Position numbers and translations under genes: made by a program
Notes under the pieces: model-generated
The model's database searches: none
Told to the model about the DNA's origin: nothing
The model's input: only the letters and a program-made list of their open reading frames with translations
Assembly (NCBI RefSeq): GCF_001618425.1
Contig: NZ_BDCU01000033.1
Span: forward strand, 62,001-126,000
Length of the DNA: 64,000 nucleotides
Direction of reading: 5' to 3'
Source of the DNA: Nocardia fusca NBRC 14340
GTDB taxonomy: Bacteria > Actinomycetota > Actinomycetes > Mycobacteriales > Mycobacteriaceae
Part shown: piece after piece, positions 39,246 to 48,033 of the stretch
How positions within the stretch are numbered: the stretch's first letter is position 1
Layout: each line of letters opens with the position of its first letter

Positions 39246-40496
39246 TCACGAATTCAGGGTGGCGGCGATCCGTTCCAGGCGGCTCTCGGTGTAGGAGGCG
39301 ATCTGATCGACGATCACCCGGACCCGGGCGCTGTCGTCGGCGGCGGTCTCCCACCAGGGCAGCAGCAGCGGGTCGAGCGCGGCGGGGCCGGTGGCGAGCA
39401 GGTGTTCGGCGACGGCGGTGAGGCGGGCGCGCTGCTCGGCCTGACGCAACTTGTGGTCGGGATCGGACATGACGTAGCGCAGCGCGACGGTCTTCAGGAC
39501 GGCGACCTCGGCGGCGGCCACCGGCGGCACCACCAGGTCGGCGGAGTAGCGGGCGAGCGGTCCGGGATGGGCCGCGCGCGTCGCGACAACCGCCGCGTTG
39601 GCGAATCGGCCGACGAGTTCACTGGTGAGCCGTTTCAAGGCAACCGAACTGGTGAGGGTGCCGTCGTAGACGAACACATCCGCGACGACCGGCAATTCGG
39701 ACAGCCGCTGCGCGGCGGCCACCAGATCGTCGACCGAGAGGCCGCGATGCTGCACATGCCCCAGCTCGGCCAGCGCGACCCGCTCCACCGGATCGGCCAG
39801 GGCACGCAGATCGATCCGGCCGGCGATGATGCCGTCCTCCACGTCGTGCACCGAGTAGGCCACATCATCGGACCAGTCCATCACCTGGCATTCCAGCGCC
39901 GGCCGCCGCTCCGGTGCGCCTTTGCGGACCCAGGACAACCGGTCGGCGTCCGCCTCGTAGGCGCCGAATTTGCCGCCCGCCTCGGTGCGATGCCACGGAT
40001 ATTTGATCGCGGCGTCGAGCGCGGCGCGGGTGAGGTTGAGCCCGACACTGCCACCGTAGGAATCGAGGACCTTCGGTTCGAGCCTGGTGAGGATCCGCAG
40101 ATTCTGGGCGTTGCCCTCGAATCCGCCGAAATCGGTGGCAAAGATATCCAGCGCTTTCTCGCCGTTGTGACCGTAGGGCGGGTGGCCGATATCGTGCGCC
40201 AGACCCGCGAGCTCGGCCAGGTCGGGGTCGCAGCCGAGGCCGTCGGCGATACCGCGGCCGATCTGCGCGACCTCCAGCGAATGTGTGAGCCGGGTGCGCG
40301 GCGTGTCACCGTCGCGGGGACCCATCACCTGGGTCTTGTCGGCGAGGCGGCGTAGCGCGGCCGAATGCAGTACGCGCGCACGGTCACGCGCGAATTCGGT
40401 GCGGTGCCCGTTTCCGTGGGCACCGGCACCGGCGAGGCCGGCCGTTTTGGGCGCCTCCCCGACCAGGCGTTCGCGGTCGTGCTCGGTGTAGATCAC
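39246..40496 (-). CDS. dgt: Deoxyguanosinetriphosphate triphosphohydrolase
   Basis: This 416-residue HD-domain enzyme has metal-binding residues in TRLTHSLEVAQIGRGIA and LAGLAHDIGHPPYGHNGE, the DWSDDVAYSVHDVEDG motif, and the N-terminal RTEFARDRARVLHSAALRRL typical of dGTPases. It hydrolyses dGTP to deoxyguanosine and triphosphate. The GTG at 40496 gives the usual length; the longer open frame upstream has no family similarity. It is located 75 bases from dnaG. Confidence 0.93.
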   Translation of the reverse strand: MIYTEHDRERLVGEAPKTAGLAGAGAHGNGHRTEFARDRARVLHSAALRRLADKTQVMGPRDGDTPRTRLTHSLEVAQIGRGIADGLGCDPDLAELAGLAHDIGHPPYGHNGEKALDIFATDFGGFEGNAQNLRILTRLEPKVLDSYGGSVGLNLTRAALDAAIKYPWHRTEAGGKFGAYEADADRLSWVRKGAPERRPALECQVMDWSDDVAYSVHDVEDGIIAGRIDLRALADPVERVALAELGHVQHRGLSVDDLVAAAQRLSELPVVADVFVYDGTLTSSVALKRLTSELVGRFANAAVVATRAAHPGPLARYSADLVVPPVAAAEVAVLKTVALRYVMSDPDHKLRQAEQRARLTAVAEHLLATGPAALDPLLLPWWETAADDSARVRVIVDQIASYTESRLERIAATLNS

Positions 40497-40561
40497 CGCA
40501 CCCAGTCTGCCATCGGGCAGTGACCGGCCGGGAGGTCCGGCGGCACCGGCGGGTGAAGGTT

Positions 40562-41257
40562 TCACTGCCCGGCGGTGTAGTTGAAATCCGCCGAGAAGTG
40601 GGTGAGCTGATACCACAGCAGGGCGGCGGTCTCCCGGGCGATACCGTGCGCCTGCGATTCCCGGGTGTACACCGCGGGACCGGTGCGGGTGGGTGCGGTC
40701 CAGGCGTCGAGTCCGGCGTCGCGGGCCATGGTGCGGGTTCGCAGCGAATGCCACGGATCGCTGACCAGCACCGCGGAGCCGAGTTCGCGTTCCTGCATCG
40801 CGGCCGCCACGGCCTCCACACTGCGCAGCGTATCGGAACCGGTCTCCACGGCGAGGATGGCGCTCTCCGGGACGCCCGCGTCCATCAGGTACATCTTTCC
40901 CGAGGCGGCCTCGGTGTACAGATCACCCTCTTGTTTGCCACCGACCGTGATGACCAGGTCCGACACCCCCTGCTCGTACAGGCTCGCCGCCTGATAGAGG
41001 CGCGCCTCGAACACCGACGACGGAGTCCCGGAATACTGCGCGGCGCCCAGCACCACAATGGCGTCGGCAGGTGTGTAGTCCTCGATCCGCGCCACCTGCC
41101 ATACCCGCACGGCGGTACCGCCCACCAGGATCATCCCCACCACCAGGGCACCGCCGAGCAGCCGTCCTGCCCAGCGCAGGATCCCGGCACCGATCCCGCG
41201 CGCAGCACCGGAATCGGCACGCGAATCCGGTCGTGTACGCACTGGTGTCCATGTCAC
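40562..41257 (-). CDS. YdcF/SanA-type DUF218 membrane protein
   Basis: This 231-residue protein has one membrane anchor (about 28-50) followed by a DUF218 domain with ADAIVVLGAAQYSG, LVITVGGKQEGDLYTEA and VLVSDPWHSLRTRTMARDAG. The family is linked to envelope integrity (SanA) and binds nucleotide-like ligands; no specific reaction is known. GTG 41257 was chosen since the extended frame loses similarity. It lies 65 bases upstream of dgt on the same strand and may be co-transcribed. Confidence 0.85.
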   Translation of the reverse strand: MTWTPVRTRPDSRADSGAARGIGAGILRWAGRLLGGALVVGMILVGGTAVRVWQVARIEDYTPADAIVVLGAAQYSGTPSSVFEARLYQAASLYEQGVSDLVITVGGKQEGDLYTEAASGKMYLMDAGVPESAILAVETGSDTLRSVEAVAAAMQERELGSAVLVSDPWHSLRTRTMARDAGLDAWTAPTRTGPAVYTRESQAHGIARETAALLWYQLTHFSADFNYTAGQ

Positions 41258-42041
41258 GCCACAAGTCTGCCAGGCAGGCTCGGGGCCCCGGACACCGCGC
41301 GAGCACCGGTCCCCCGCCCCGCCGTAACGCAGGGATTCGAGGTTTGCGCTGGTCACGGAATTACGAAAGGGGAGGCGCCGCCGCCGGGGACGTGAGAGGG
41401 AGAGCGTGGGCACCCCTTCTCCGGCCAGCCGGGCACTTCTTGTGGCCCGAATCGTTATCAGCGACCCTCCCGCCGCGGGAAGAAACCCAAATCCTCGATG
41501 GTCCACATCGTGGACGACCCGGAAAGGCAGGGACTGGCCGAGCGCCGCCGCGACGAATGTGACCGCCACGGCCACGCCGTGCACCTCACCCCGAGCGGCC
41601 GCGAACGGCTCGCCGCCGCGGCGACCACGACCGACCGGGTGATGGCCGGACTGCCGGCACCGCTGTCCGCGGGGGATCGCCGGAACCTGCACGGCCTGCT
41701 CGCCCGCTTTCTCGAGCACACCGCCGGTACGGAGTGAGCGCGCCACGCCGGCCGGGCACCGAAAACACTGTGAGCGGGAGGATTTCGCGGCACAGCGGCG
41801 CCGGACGGTGAATATCCCGTTGATCAGGGCCGAACACCGGTAGATTCGACTTTCGGAACGGGCGCCGATGTGCTTGGCTATCCCTCGGCGAGATCTGAAG
41901 TGCCTCTGATCCATCCATCGGGGTCGACGAACTCGCACCCACACGTCACACCACAAAGGCGTGGCATGCCCGTCGACTGTTTTGGAATCCTGTGAACAGA
42001 TGAACGGCCGTGGCCGTCTCGGTGAGTACATGGAGCACACG
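41258..42041. other. Gap with a MarR remnant
   Basis: Apart from the MarR fragment at 41498-41737 I see no gene, RNA or repeat in this 780-base stretch. The last 40 bases hold the cutinase ribosome site. Confidence 0.5.
41498..41737 (+). pseudogene. MarR-family regulator, 5'-truncated remnant
   Basis: This 79-residue frame corresponds to the wing and C-terminal dimer helix of a MarR protein: VDDPERQGLAERRRDECDRH, then AVHLTPSGRERLAAAA. The DNA-recognition helices expected upstream are absent in all frames. There is no ribosome site at the first ATG. Confidence 0.6.
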
Positions 42042-42944
42042 ATGTTTTCTCGTTGGAAGAGCGCCACCGCCGGTATGGCGGTAACCCTCGCGTCGGTCCT
42101 CGCCCCCGCCGTGGCCACGACCGCCCAGGCGGCGCCCGCGAACTGCCCCGACCTGTACGTGGTCGCGATCCCGGGCACCTGGGAGACGTCGAAGTCCGAC
42201 CCCGGCAAGGGAATGCTCGCCCTGGCCGCCGACGACCTGCCGGGCAGCGCCCACACCGATTACGTCACCTATACCGCCACCGCCTTCCCCTGGGAGGGCG
42301 AGGTCTACGGCCGCTCCAAGAACGAGGCCGTCTCCGGAGCCCGCGGCCTGATCTCCGATGTGGCACGACGCTGCGGCAACACCCGATTCGCACTGCTCGG
42401 CTACAGCCAGGGCGCCGACGCCGCCGGTGACCTCGCCTCCGAGATCGGCACCGGACTCGGCGTGGTCCCGCCGGACCGGGTGGGCCTGGTCGGCCTGATC
42501 GCCGACCCGCGCCGCTCCCCCCTCGACAACCTCATCGGCCCACCGGTCCTGGGCGCCGGCGCCGGCGGCCCCCGGCTGACCGGTTTCGGCTGGTTGAGCA
42601 ACCGCACCTACACCTTCTGTGCCGTCGGCGACCTGTACTGCTCGACCCCCGACGGCGATTTCGCCGCCCGGATCGCCGGATTCTTCGCCCAGGTCTCCAA
42701 TCCCGACCCCACCCAGCTCGGCAACTACCAGACCCTCGGCATGCAGCTGCTCAACGACGCCCTCGCCGCCGGCGGCCTCGGCCTGCTGCACGACCAGCTC
42801 AACGGCACCGCCTACGAGGAGCGCAAGAAGCAGGTCGACGATTTCGTGAAATCCGGTATTCACCAGAGCTACCCGAGCTACCAGGTGGCCGGCGGGGTCA
42901 CCACGCTGAACTGGCTGCGGCAGAAACTGGTCGAACTGTCCTGA
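42042..42944 (+). CDS. Secreted cutinase-family esterase
   Basis: This 300-residue protein has a Sec signal peptide (MFSRWKSATAGMAVTLASVL..., cleavage after Ala30 likely). The mature part carries the cutinase nucleophile GYSQG (Ser122), Asp197 in CAVGDLYCS and His274 in SGIHQSYPSY, plus paired cysteines. Such enzymes act on esters of lipids, cutin-like polymers or cell-envelope mycolates outside the cell. ATG 42042 has a GGAG site 6 bases upstream; two earlier in-frame ATGs would only lengthen the pre-signal region. Followed by a 10-bp hairpin. Confidence 0.92.
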   Translation: MFSRWKSATAGMAVTLASVLAPAVATTAQAAPANCPDLYVVAIPGTWETSKSDPGKGMLALAADDLPGSAHTDYVTYTATAFPWEGEVYGRSKNEAVSGARGLISDVARRCGNTRFALLGYSQGADAAGDLASEIGTGLGVVPPDRVGLVGLIADPRRSPLDNLIGPPVLGAGAGGPRLTGFGWLSNRTYTFCAVGDLYCSTPDGDFAARIAGFFAQVSNPDPTQLGNYQTLGMQLLNDALAAGGLGLLHDQLNGTAYEERKKQVDDFVKSGIHQSYPSYQVAGGVTTLNWLRQKLVELS

Positions 42945-42990
42945 ATCAGCCCGCTCCCGGCGCTGTCGCCGCGGTCACCGGCAGCGGTGT

Positions 42991-43015
42991 AGGTAGGTCC
43001 AATTCGGACCTACCT
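42991..43015. terminator. Hairpin between the cutinase gene and the convergent 43123 gene
   Basis: Perfect 10-bp stem aggtaggtcc / ggacctacct with loop aattc, 46 bases after the cutinase stop. A bidirectional terminator is likely. Confidence 0.65.
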
Positions 43016-43122
43016 CCGGACGAGTGATCACCATCTGTCGGTGATCGCTGCGGTCATGGAGTAGGCACGCGGCGAGTCGGGCCCGAAGTCCGGCGCTCGC
43101 CGGCTCGCGACGTCCCGTACTC

Positions 43123-43983
43123 TCAGCCGCTGGGAGGGTCGAAGCGGATCATCCCCAACAGCGCGTCTTTCAATTCCAGCCCGTCAACAGGCTTCTTGGC
43201 GTACATGTACATGTGCTTCCCGTTGGGGTCCTTTCTTTCTTCCTCGGTCGGCGGTCTGAGCTTGTCGCCGTCATAGACGAACAGGACACCAGGATCGCGA
43301 TCTCGCGCCATGAAATCCTGTACGACGCTGCCCCCTATATGCGTCCAGGGTCTGTTCGGTTCCGATCCTCCGTGCACGCGTGCGTCCTCCACGAGCTTCG
43401 GAACTCCGAGATCTGGTTCCGCCGAGACCCAGCGGAACTCCAGATTCGTTTTGATCAGTTTCCCGCCTCGCTCCGCCTGCATTTGGTCCAACAGCCCGAT
43501 AAGCCTGTTCTCCTCCGGCGAAAACCTCTTCCCGCGTAATTCCTCGAAGGTCGCAAGAAGCTTGGCGTCGCCGACCATGTTGTGCAGAGAGAGCTTGTCG
43601 GCGAGGCTCGCGAAGGCATCTCTGTCTGCTTGGGTCAGTCTCAGAACGAAATGTTGTGCGCGATCGGATGCCGGCCCGTTGTCGCCGGATCCGCTGACCG
43701 GCAGAGAAGTTTCCGTCTCCAGTGGCGGCGATCCCGGTGCCGGACGTTCCGCGGACACTTGCTTGGAGTCCGCCGGTAACCGCTCCGGACCATCCGCCGG
43801 GATCTGCTGTCTGCCGTGTTCTTCGGCGCCTCGATACGTAACCGCTGCCCGGTCGGCGCGATCCGAGATGCCGTCCACTCTGCCGTGAAGGTGGCCGCCG
43901 GCCCGTCTGCTGAGCAGCTCTATCAAGTCGTCCCGCAACCGCCGGACCAGCTCCTTGGCAGTGCCGTCAGGAAAGTCTTTCAC
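43123..43983 (-). CDS. Unrecognised protein, possibly effector- or toxin-like
   Basis: 286 residues from GTG 43983, which has a GGGGGG-type site 8 bases upstream; an in-frame GTG at 44181 would add a 66-residue low-complexity N-terminus. The N-terminal part is charged and helical (TAKELVRRLRDDLIELLSRR), followed by a proline-rich linker. The globular C-terminal half contains TNLEFRWVSAEPDLG, GVLFVYDGDKLRPP and KHMYMYAKKPVDGLELKDAL. Codon use is less GC-biased than the neighbours, suggesting recent arrival. The linker-plus-compact-domain layout recalls secreted effectors, but no catalytic motif is recognised. Confidence 0.6.
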   Translation of the reverse strand: MKDFPDGTAKELVRRLRDDLIELLSRRAGGHLHGRVDGISDRADRAAVTYRGAEEHGRQQIPADGPERLPADSKQVSAERPAPGSPPLETETSLPVSGSGDNGPASDRAQHFVLRLTQADRDAFASLADKLSLHNMVGDAKLLATFEELRGKRFSPEENRLIGLLDQMQAERGGKLIKTNLEFRWVSAEPDLGVPKLVEDARVHGGSEPNRPWTHIGGSVVQDFMARDRDPGVLFVYDGDKLRPPTEEERKDPNGKHMYMYAKKPVDGLELKDALLGMIRFDPPSG

Positions 43984-44247
43984 TGTATAAGACCCCCCGG
44001 TCGCCGCGCCGACGGAGTTCGCGCGCGGATCTCCTAGCGTACCGGCGACAGTTCCGGCCGTCAGACCGCCGTGGACAGTTCCGCGGCCGATACCGCACGC
44101 CGCCGCCGGGCCGGCTGTCGGTGCTTCCGTCAGCGCGGCCGACCGGTGCCGGCAGCGCCCGGACCCGTCCCATCGACTCACCTCCCACGCACTACCGCGG
44201 ACAGCTCCCCGAGTCGCCCCCGCGCCGAGACGGCATCGCGCCAGGAA

Positions 44248-44925
44248 CTACCAGCCCCGACTCTTCCACTCCGCCAGCTGCGGCCGTTCGGCACCGAGCG
44301 TGGTGTCGTCACCGTGGCCCGGATACACGACCGTATCGTCGCCGTAGCGGTCGAAGAGTTTGGTGGTCACCCCGTCCAGCAGGGTGGCGAAATCCTCGGG
44401 ACGCCAGGTTTTCCCCACACCACCAGGAAAAAGGCAGTCGCCGGTGAACAGGTGGGTCCGGCCGGACCCGTCTGTGAGCGCGAGAGTTACCGACCCCGGC
44501 GTGTGCCCGACCAGATGGATCACTTCGAGGGATAGGTCGCCGACGGTGACGGTGTCCCCGTCGGCCAGGATGCGCTGCGGCGGTACCGGAAGCGGGTCGG
44601 CGTCCAGGGAGTGGGCCGCCGTCGGAGCGCCCGTGGCGGCGGCGACGGCTTCCAGGGCCTGCCAGTGGTCGCCGTGCTGGTGGGTGGTGACGATCAGGCC
44701 GACCCCCTCGGTGGTCTCCTGCTCGATCAGCTCGAGGATCCGGTCGGCTTCGTTGGCGGCGTCGACGAGCAGGGCGGCTCCGGTGGCGGCGCACTGGACG
44801 AGGTAGGTGTTGTTGTCCATCGGGCCGACCGACATCTTGGTCACCCTCGCGCCCGGGACCTCGCGGCGCTGCGGCGCCGAACCCGCTGTGACATGGCCGG
44901 TGTAGGAGGTATCGATGGTGATCAC
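44248..44925 (-). CDS. Metallo-beta-lactamase-fold hydrolase (glyoxalase II-like)
   Basis: This 225-residue protein has the metal-binding motif THQHGDHW (HxHxDH), later ligands in LVGHTPGSV, FTGDCLFPGG and VYPGHGDDT, and the N-terminal DNNTYLVQC. It resembles hydroxyacylglutathione-hydrolase-like thioesterases; in actinobacteria such enzymes probably act on mycothiol thioesters. GTG 44925 gives the usual N-terminus. A single gene. Confidence 0.9.
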   Translation of the reverse strand: MITIDTSYTGHVTAGSAPQRREVPGARVTKMSVGPMDNNTYLVQCAATGAALLVDAANEADRILELIEQETTEGVGLIVTTHQHGDHWQALEAVAAATGAPTAAHSLDADPLPVPPQRILADGDTVTVGDLSLEVIHLVGHTPGSVTLALTDGSGRTHLFTGDCLFPGGVGKTWRPEDFATLLDGVTTKLFDRYGDDTVVYPGHGDDTTLGAERPQLAEWKSRGW

Positions 44926-45134
44926 GCCCCCGATGCTAGCGATATGCGCGGCAGCTGTGGGCCGCGCGAGCGCCACTGTAGTGCTCGAGAACCGGCGGGC
45001 TCGCAGCCCCGAACCAGGGCTTCCGGCCGTGCGACCCACGTGAGCCCAGGTCGGCAGCCTATTGCTCTGCGTGCGGTTTAGCGCGACCGGGTCAGGGTAA
45101 TGCCGCCTCGCCCAACGAGGAAAAGGAGACATAC

Positions 45135-45401
45135 ATGCGCAAGACCATTGCAGTTGCTCTGTCGTCCCTCGTACTGACTTTCGGTGGAGTCGGCGTTGTC
45201 GCGGCCGATCCACTGGAACAGCCACAGCCGGCGGTGGTCGCGCAGAACGACGTGGACGCCGAGCACGAGAAGGAGAGCGATAAGACCGGCTTGTGGGGCC
45301 TGCTGGGACTGCTCGGTCTGCTCGGGCTGGGTGGCCTGGCGAAGCGGAACAAAGACACGACGCGCTACGACACCACCACAACCCCACGACGCCCGACCTG
45401 A
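45135..45401 (+). CDS. Small exported WGxxG-type protein
   Basis: This 88-residue protein has an N-terminal signal sequence (MRKTIAVALSSLVLTFGGVG...), a short acidic linker, then GLWGLLGLLGLLGLGGLAKR, a C-terminal hydrophobic segment beginning WG and closed by a basic KRN cluster. That resembles WGxxGxxG-family C-terminal sorting-type signals. A strong AAAGGAGA site precedes ATG. The surface role is unknown. Confidence 0.75.
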   Translation: MRKTIAVALSSLVLTFGGVGVVAADPLEQPQPAVVAQNDVDAEHEKESDKTGLWGLLGLLGLLGLGGLAKRNKDTTRYDTTTTPRRPT

Positions 45402-45492
45402 CCCGAGCACGGATGCCGGCGCGGGAGCGGCCGTAGGATGGTCCCGCGTCTCGCGCCGGCGTTCTCAGGCCCTCAACGCCACGCCGCCGGAA

Positions 45493-46893
45493 TCAGCAGC
45501 CGATCAGCCGCTGCGCCAGATATCCCTCGACCTGATCCAGGGCGATCCGCTCCTGGGTCATGGTGTCGCGTTCGCGCACCGTGACGGCCTGGTCGTCGAG
45601 GGTGTCGAAATCGACGGTGATGCAGAACGGGGTACCGATCTCGTCCTGGCGGCGGTAGCGGCGGCCGATGGCGCCGGCGTCGTCGAACTCGACGTTCCAG
45701 TTCTTGCGCAGCCGGGCGGCGAGGTCCTTGGCCTTGGGGGTGAGGTCGGCATTGCGCGACAGCGGCAGCACCGCGGCCTTGACCGGCGAGAGGCGACGGT
45801 CCAGGCGCAGTACCGTGCGGGTGTCCACGCCGCCCTTCGCGTTCGGGGCCTGGTCCTCGGCGTAGGCGTCGACGAGGAAGGCCATCAGGGACCGGGTGAG
45901 GCCGGCGGCCGGCTCGATCACGTATGGGACGTAGCGTTCCTCGGTGGTCTGGTCGTAGTAGCTCAGTTCCGCACCGGAATGCCGGGCGTGCGTGGACAGG
46001 TCGTAATCGGTGCGGTTGGCGACACCTTCCAGCTCGCCCCATTCACCGCCCTGGAAACCGAAGCGGTACTCGATATCGGTGGTACCGGCCGAGTAGTGCG
46101 AGAGCTTCTCTTTCGGGTGCTCGTACAGGCGCAGGTTCTCCGGGTCGATACCCAGGTCGGTGTACCAGGAGAAGCGGGTGTCGATCCAGTACTTGTGCCA
46201 TTCGGCGTCCTCGCCGGGCTTGACGAAGAACTCCATCTCCATCTGCTCGAACTCACGGGTGCGGAAGATGAAGTTGCCGGGGGTGATCTCGTTGCGGAAG
46301 CTCTTGCCGATCTGGGCGATACCGAACGGCGGCTTCTTGCGCGCGGTGGTCATCACGTTCGCGAAGTTCACGAAGATGCCCTGGGCGGTCTCCGGCCGCA
46401 GATAGTGCAGGCCCTCTTCGTCGTCCACCGGGCCCAGGAAAGTTTTCAGCAGGCCGGAGAAGTTCTTCGGCTCGGTCCAGCTGCCGGGCTGGCCGGTTTC
46501 CGGGTCGTTGATATCGGCGAGTCCGTTGACCGGCGGGTGGCCGTGTTTGGCTTCGTAGGCCTCGAGCAGATGGTCGGCCCGGTAGCGCTTGTGCGTGTGC
46601 AGGGATTCGACGAGTGGATCGGAGAAGGTCTCGACATGGCCGGAGGCCACCCAGACCTGGCGCGGCAGGATCACCGACGAGTCGAGGCCGACCACATCCT
46701 CGCGGCTGGTGACCATGGACCGCCACCACTGCTTCTTGATGTTCTCCTTGAGCTCGACGCCCAGCGGACCGTAGTCCCACGCCGATTTGGTACCGCCGTA
46801 GATCTCACCGCACGGGTACACCAGACCCCGGCGCTTGGCGAGGTTGGCAACGGTGTCCACCTTCGACTTGGGTGCCACGCGAGAATTCTCCAT
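45493..46893 (-). CDS. glyS: Glycyl-tRNA synthetase
   Basis: This 466-residue single-chain (alpha2-type) class II synthetase has KRRGLVYPCGEIYGGTKSAWD, YGPLGVELKENIKKQWW (motif 1 region), RPETAQGIFVNF, FRNEITPGNFIFRTREFEQM (motif 2) and the C-terminal anticodon-binding domain. It charges tRNA-Gly in the cytoplasm. It is divergent from the smtB-furB pair, as in mycobacteria (Rv2357c-Rv2359). Confidence 0.97.
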   Translation of the reverse strand: MENSRVAPKSKVDTVANLAKRRGLVYPCGEIYGGTKSAWDYGPLGVELKENIKKQWWRSMVTSREDVVGLDSSVILPRQVWVASGHVETFSDPLVESLHTHKRYRADHLLEAYEAKHGHPPVNGLADINDPETGQPGSWTEPKNFSGLLKTFLGPVDDEEGLHYLRPETAQGIFVNFANVMTTARKKPPFGIAQIGKSFRNEITPGNFIFRTREFEQMEMEFFVKPGEDAEWHKYWIDTRFSWYTDLGIDPENLRLYEHPKEKLSHYSAGTTDIEYRFGFQGGEWGELEGVANRTDYDLSTHARHSGAELSYYDQTTEERYVPYVIEPAAGLTRSLMAFLVDAYAEDQAPNAKGGVDTRTVLRLDRRLSPVKAAVLPLSRNADLTPKAKDLAARLRKNWNVEFDDAGAIGRRYRRQDEIGTPFCITVDFDTLDDQAVTVRERDTMTQERIALDQVEGYLAQRLIGC

Positions 46894-47095
46894 CCACTAC
46901 GAATCGCCAGTAGTTACGCTGCCCGGATCGGGCTACGTGATCGCAGTTGCCCACGGTAGCTGCGCCGCCGTGCACGGCTGATCGGGTACAGCCTAGTAGG
47001 TGCCCGCGGGCCCGGCCCATCCGCAGCCCGCCCGCGCCCGGAGTACCGCCGCCGTGTCCGCGCGAGCACGATTCGCGTGCGTATCGGCATGGATA

Positions 47096-47123
47096 TTTGA
47101 CATGCATACCCATGCATATCAAA
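47096..47123. promoter_or_regulatory. SmtB/ArsR operator
   Basis: A palindrome with 12-base arms tttgacatgcat and atgcatatcaaa around accc (11 of 12 positions paired) lies 30 bases upstream of the arsR-furB operon. This fits SmtB-type zinc-responsive autoregulation. Confidence 0.75.
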
Positions 47124-47153
47124 ATGGGACCGGTTTCCAATAAGGAGTGGACG

Positions 47154-47507
47154 ATGACAACCGACACTGCCGCCGCCGGGCAGCACAATCCCTACCGCTC
47201 CCCGGCACCGGTCCCCATACCCACCCGGACCGTGCTGGAGAACGCCGGAGAACTGCTGCGCGCGCTCGCGGCGCCCGTTCGCATCGCCATCGTGCTACAA
47301 CTGCGGGAGTCGCCGCGCTGTGTGCACGAGCTGGTGGATGCCCTCGGCGTTACACAACCACTGGTCAGCCAGCATCTGCGGATACTCAAATCGGCCGGGG
47401 TGGTACACGGTGAGCGTTCGGGCCGGGAGGTCCTCTACGAACTCGTCGACGACCATCTGGCGCATATCGTGGTCGACGCAGTAGCGCACGCCGAAGAAGA
47501 AGGGTAA
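47154..47507 (+). CDS. smtB: ArsR/SmtB-family zinc-responsive regulator
   Basis: This 117-residue winged-helix protein contains LRALAAPVRIAIVLQLRESP, the recognition region VTQPLVSQHLRILKSAGVVH and ERSGREVLYELVDDHLAHIV with His/Asp residues in the last helix. It corresponds to Rv2358 (SmtB), which represses itself and the following zur gene when zinc is low. It is preceded by a near-perfect palindrome and followed 3 bases later by furB. Confidence 0.88.
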   Translation: MTTDTAAAGQHNPYRSPAPVPIPTRTVLENAGELLRALAAPVRIAIVLQLRESPRCVHELVDALGVTQPLVSQHLRILKSAGVVHGERSGREVLYELVDDHLAHIVVDAVAHAEEEG

Positions 47508-47510
47508 TTC

Positions 47511-47954
47511 GTGTCCGAGAACCTGGTCACCGGCAAAGGGACCGCCACACAGAGAGCAGTCGGTATTCGCACCACGCGGCAACGCAACGCGATCTCCTCG
47601 CTACTGGAGGACATCGACAGGTTCCGGTCGGCTCAGGAGCTACACGACGAGCTACGCCGGCGCGGCGAGGGGATCGGACTGACCACCGTCTACCGCACTC
47701 TGCAATCACTGGCCGACGCCGGAATGGTCGATGTCCTGCGCACCGACAACGGCGAATCGGTCTACCGGCAGTGCTCGACCGGTCATCACCACCACCTGGT
47801 GTGCCGCCACTGCGGCCGCACGGTCGAGGTCGCCGGACCAACCGTGGAGGCGTGGGCGGCCAGCACCGCCTCCAGCCACGGGTTCACCGAAGTCAGCCAT
47901 ACGCTGGAGATCTTCGGCACCTGCCACTCCTGCTCCGCGGTCGGCCGGGGCTAG
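47511..47954 (+). CDS. zur: Fur-family zinc uptake regulator (Zur/FurB)
   Basis: This 147-residue protein has a winged helix (TTRQRNAISSLLEDIDRFRS, TTVYRTLQSLADAGMVDVL) and a dimerisation domain with HHHHLVCRHCG and GTCHSCSAVG, i.e. two CxxC pairs holding structural zinc and histidines for the sensing site. It corresponds to FurB/Zur (Rv2359), which represses zinc uptake and alternative ribosomal protein genes. GTG start. In operon with smtB. Confidence 0.92.
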   Translation: MSENLVTGKGTATQRAVGIRTTRQRNAISSLLEDIDRFRSAQELHDELRRRGEGIGLTTVYRTLQSLADAGMVDVLRTDNGESVYRQCSTGHHHHLVCRHCGRTVEVAGPTVEAWAASTASSHGFTEVSHTLEIFGTCHSCSAVGRG

Positions 47955-47976
47955 CACCTCGGAGCACCTCCGAACC

Positions 47977-48019
47977 ACGGCGAAGGCCGCTACCACCGGG
48001 TGGTAGCGGCCTTCGCCGT
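47977..48019. terminator. Bidirectional terminator between zur and the convergent membrane-protein gene
   Basis: A perfect 19-bp stem with loop ccggg lies 23 bases after zur and 15 bases after the stop of the 48034 gene. Inner arms gaaggccgctacca / tggtagcggccttc. Confidence 0.85.
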
Positions 48020-48033
48020 ATTCCGTCCGCGAC

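Noticed and set aside
37629..40355. 908-codon open frame on the plus strand opposite dnaG and dgt
   Set aside because: It is the antisense shadow of two well-identified genes in GC-rich DNA; the translation is glycine/valine/histidine-rich with no domain and no ribosome site.
44071..44535. Plus-strand frame between the 43123 gene and the metallo-hydrolase
   Set aside because: It runs antisense into the hydrolase gene; the region 43984-44247 otherwise holds only the upstream low-complexity part of the 43123 reading frame.
45184..46959. 591-codon plus-strand frame over glyS
   Set aside because: Antisense shadow of glycyl-tRNA synthetase; no family resemblance.
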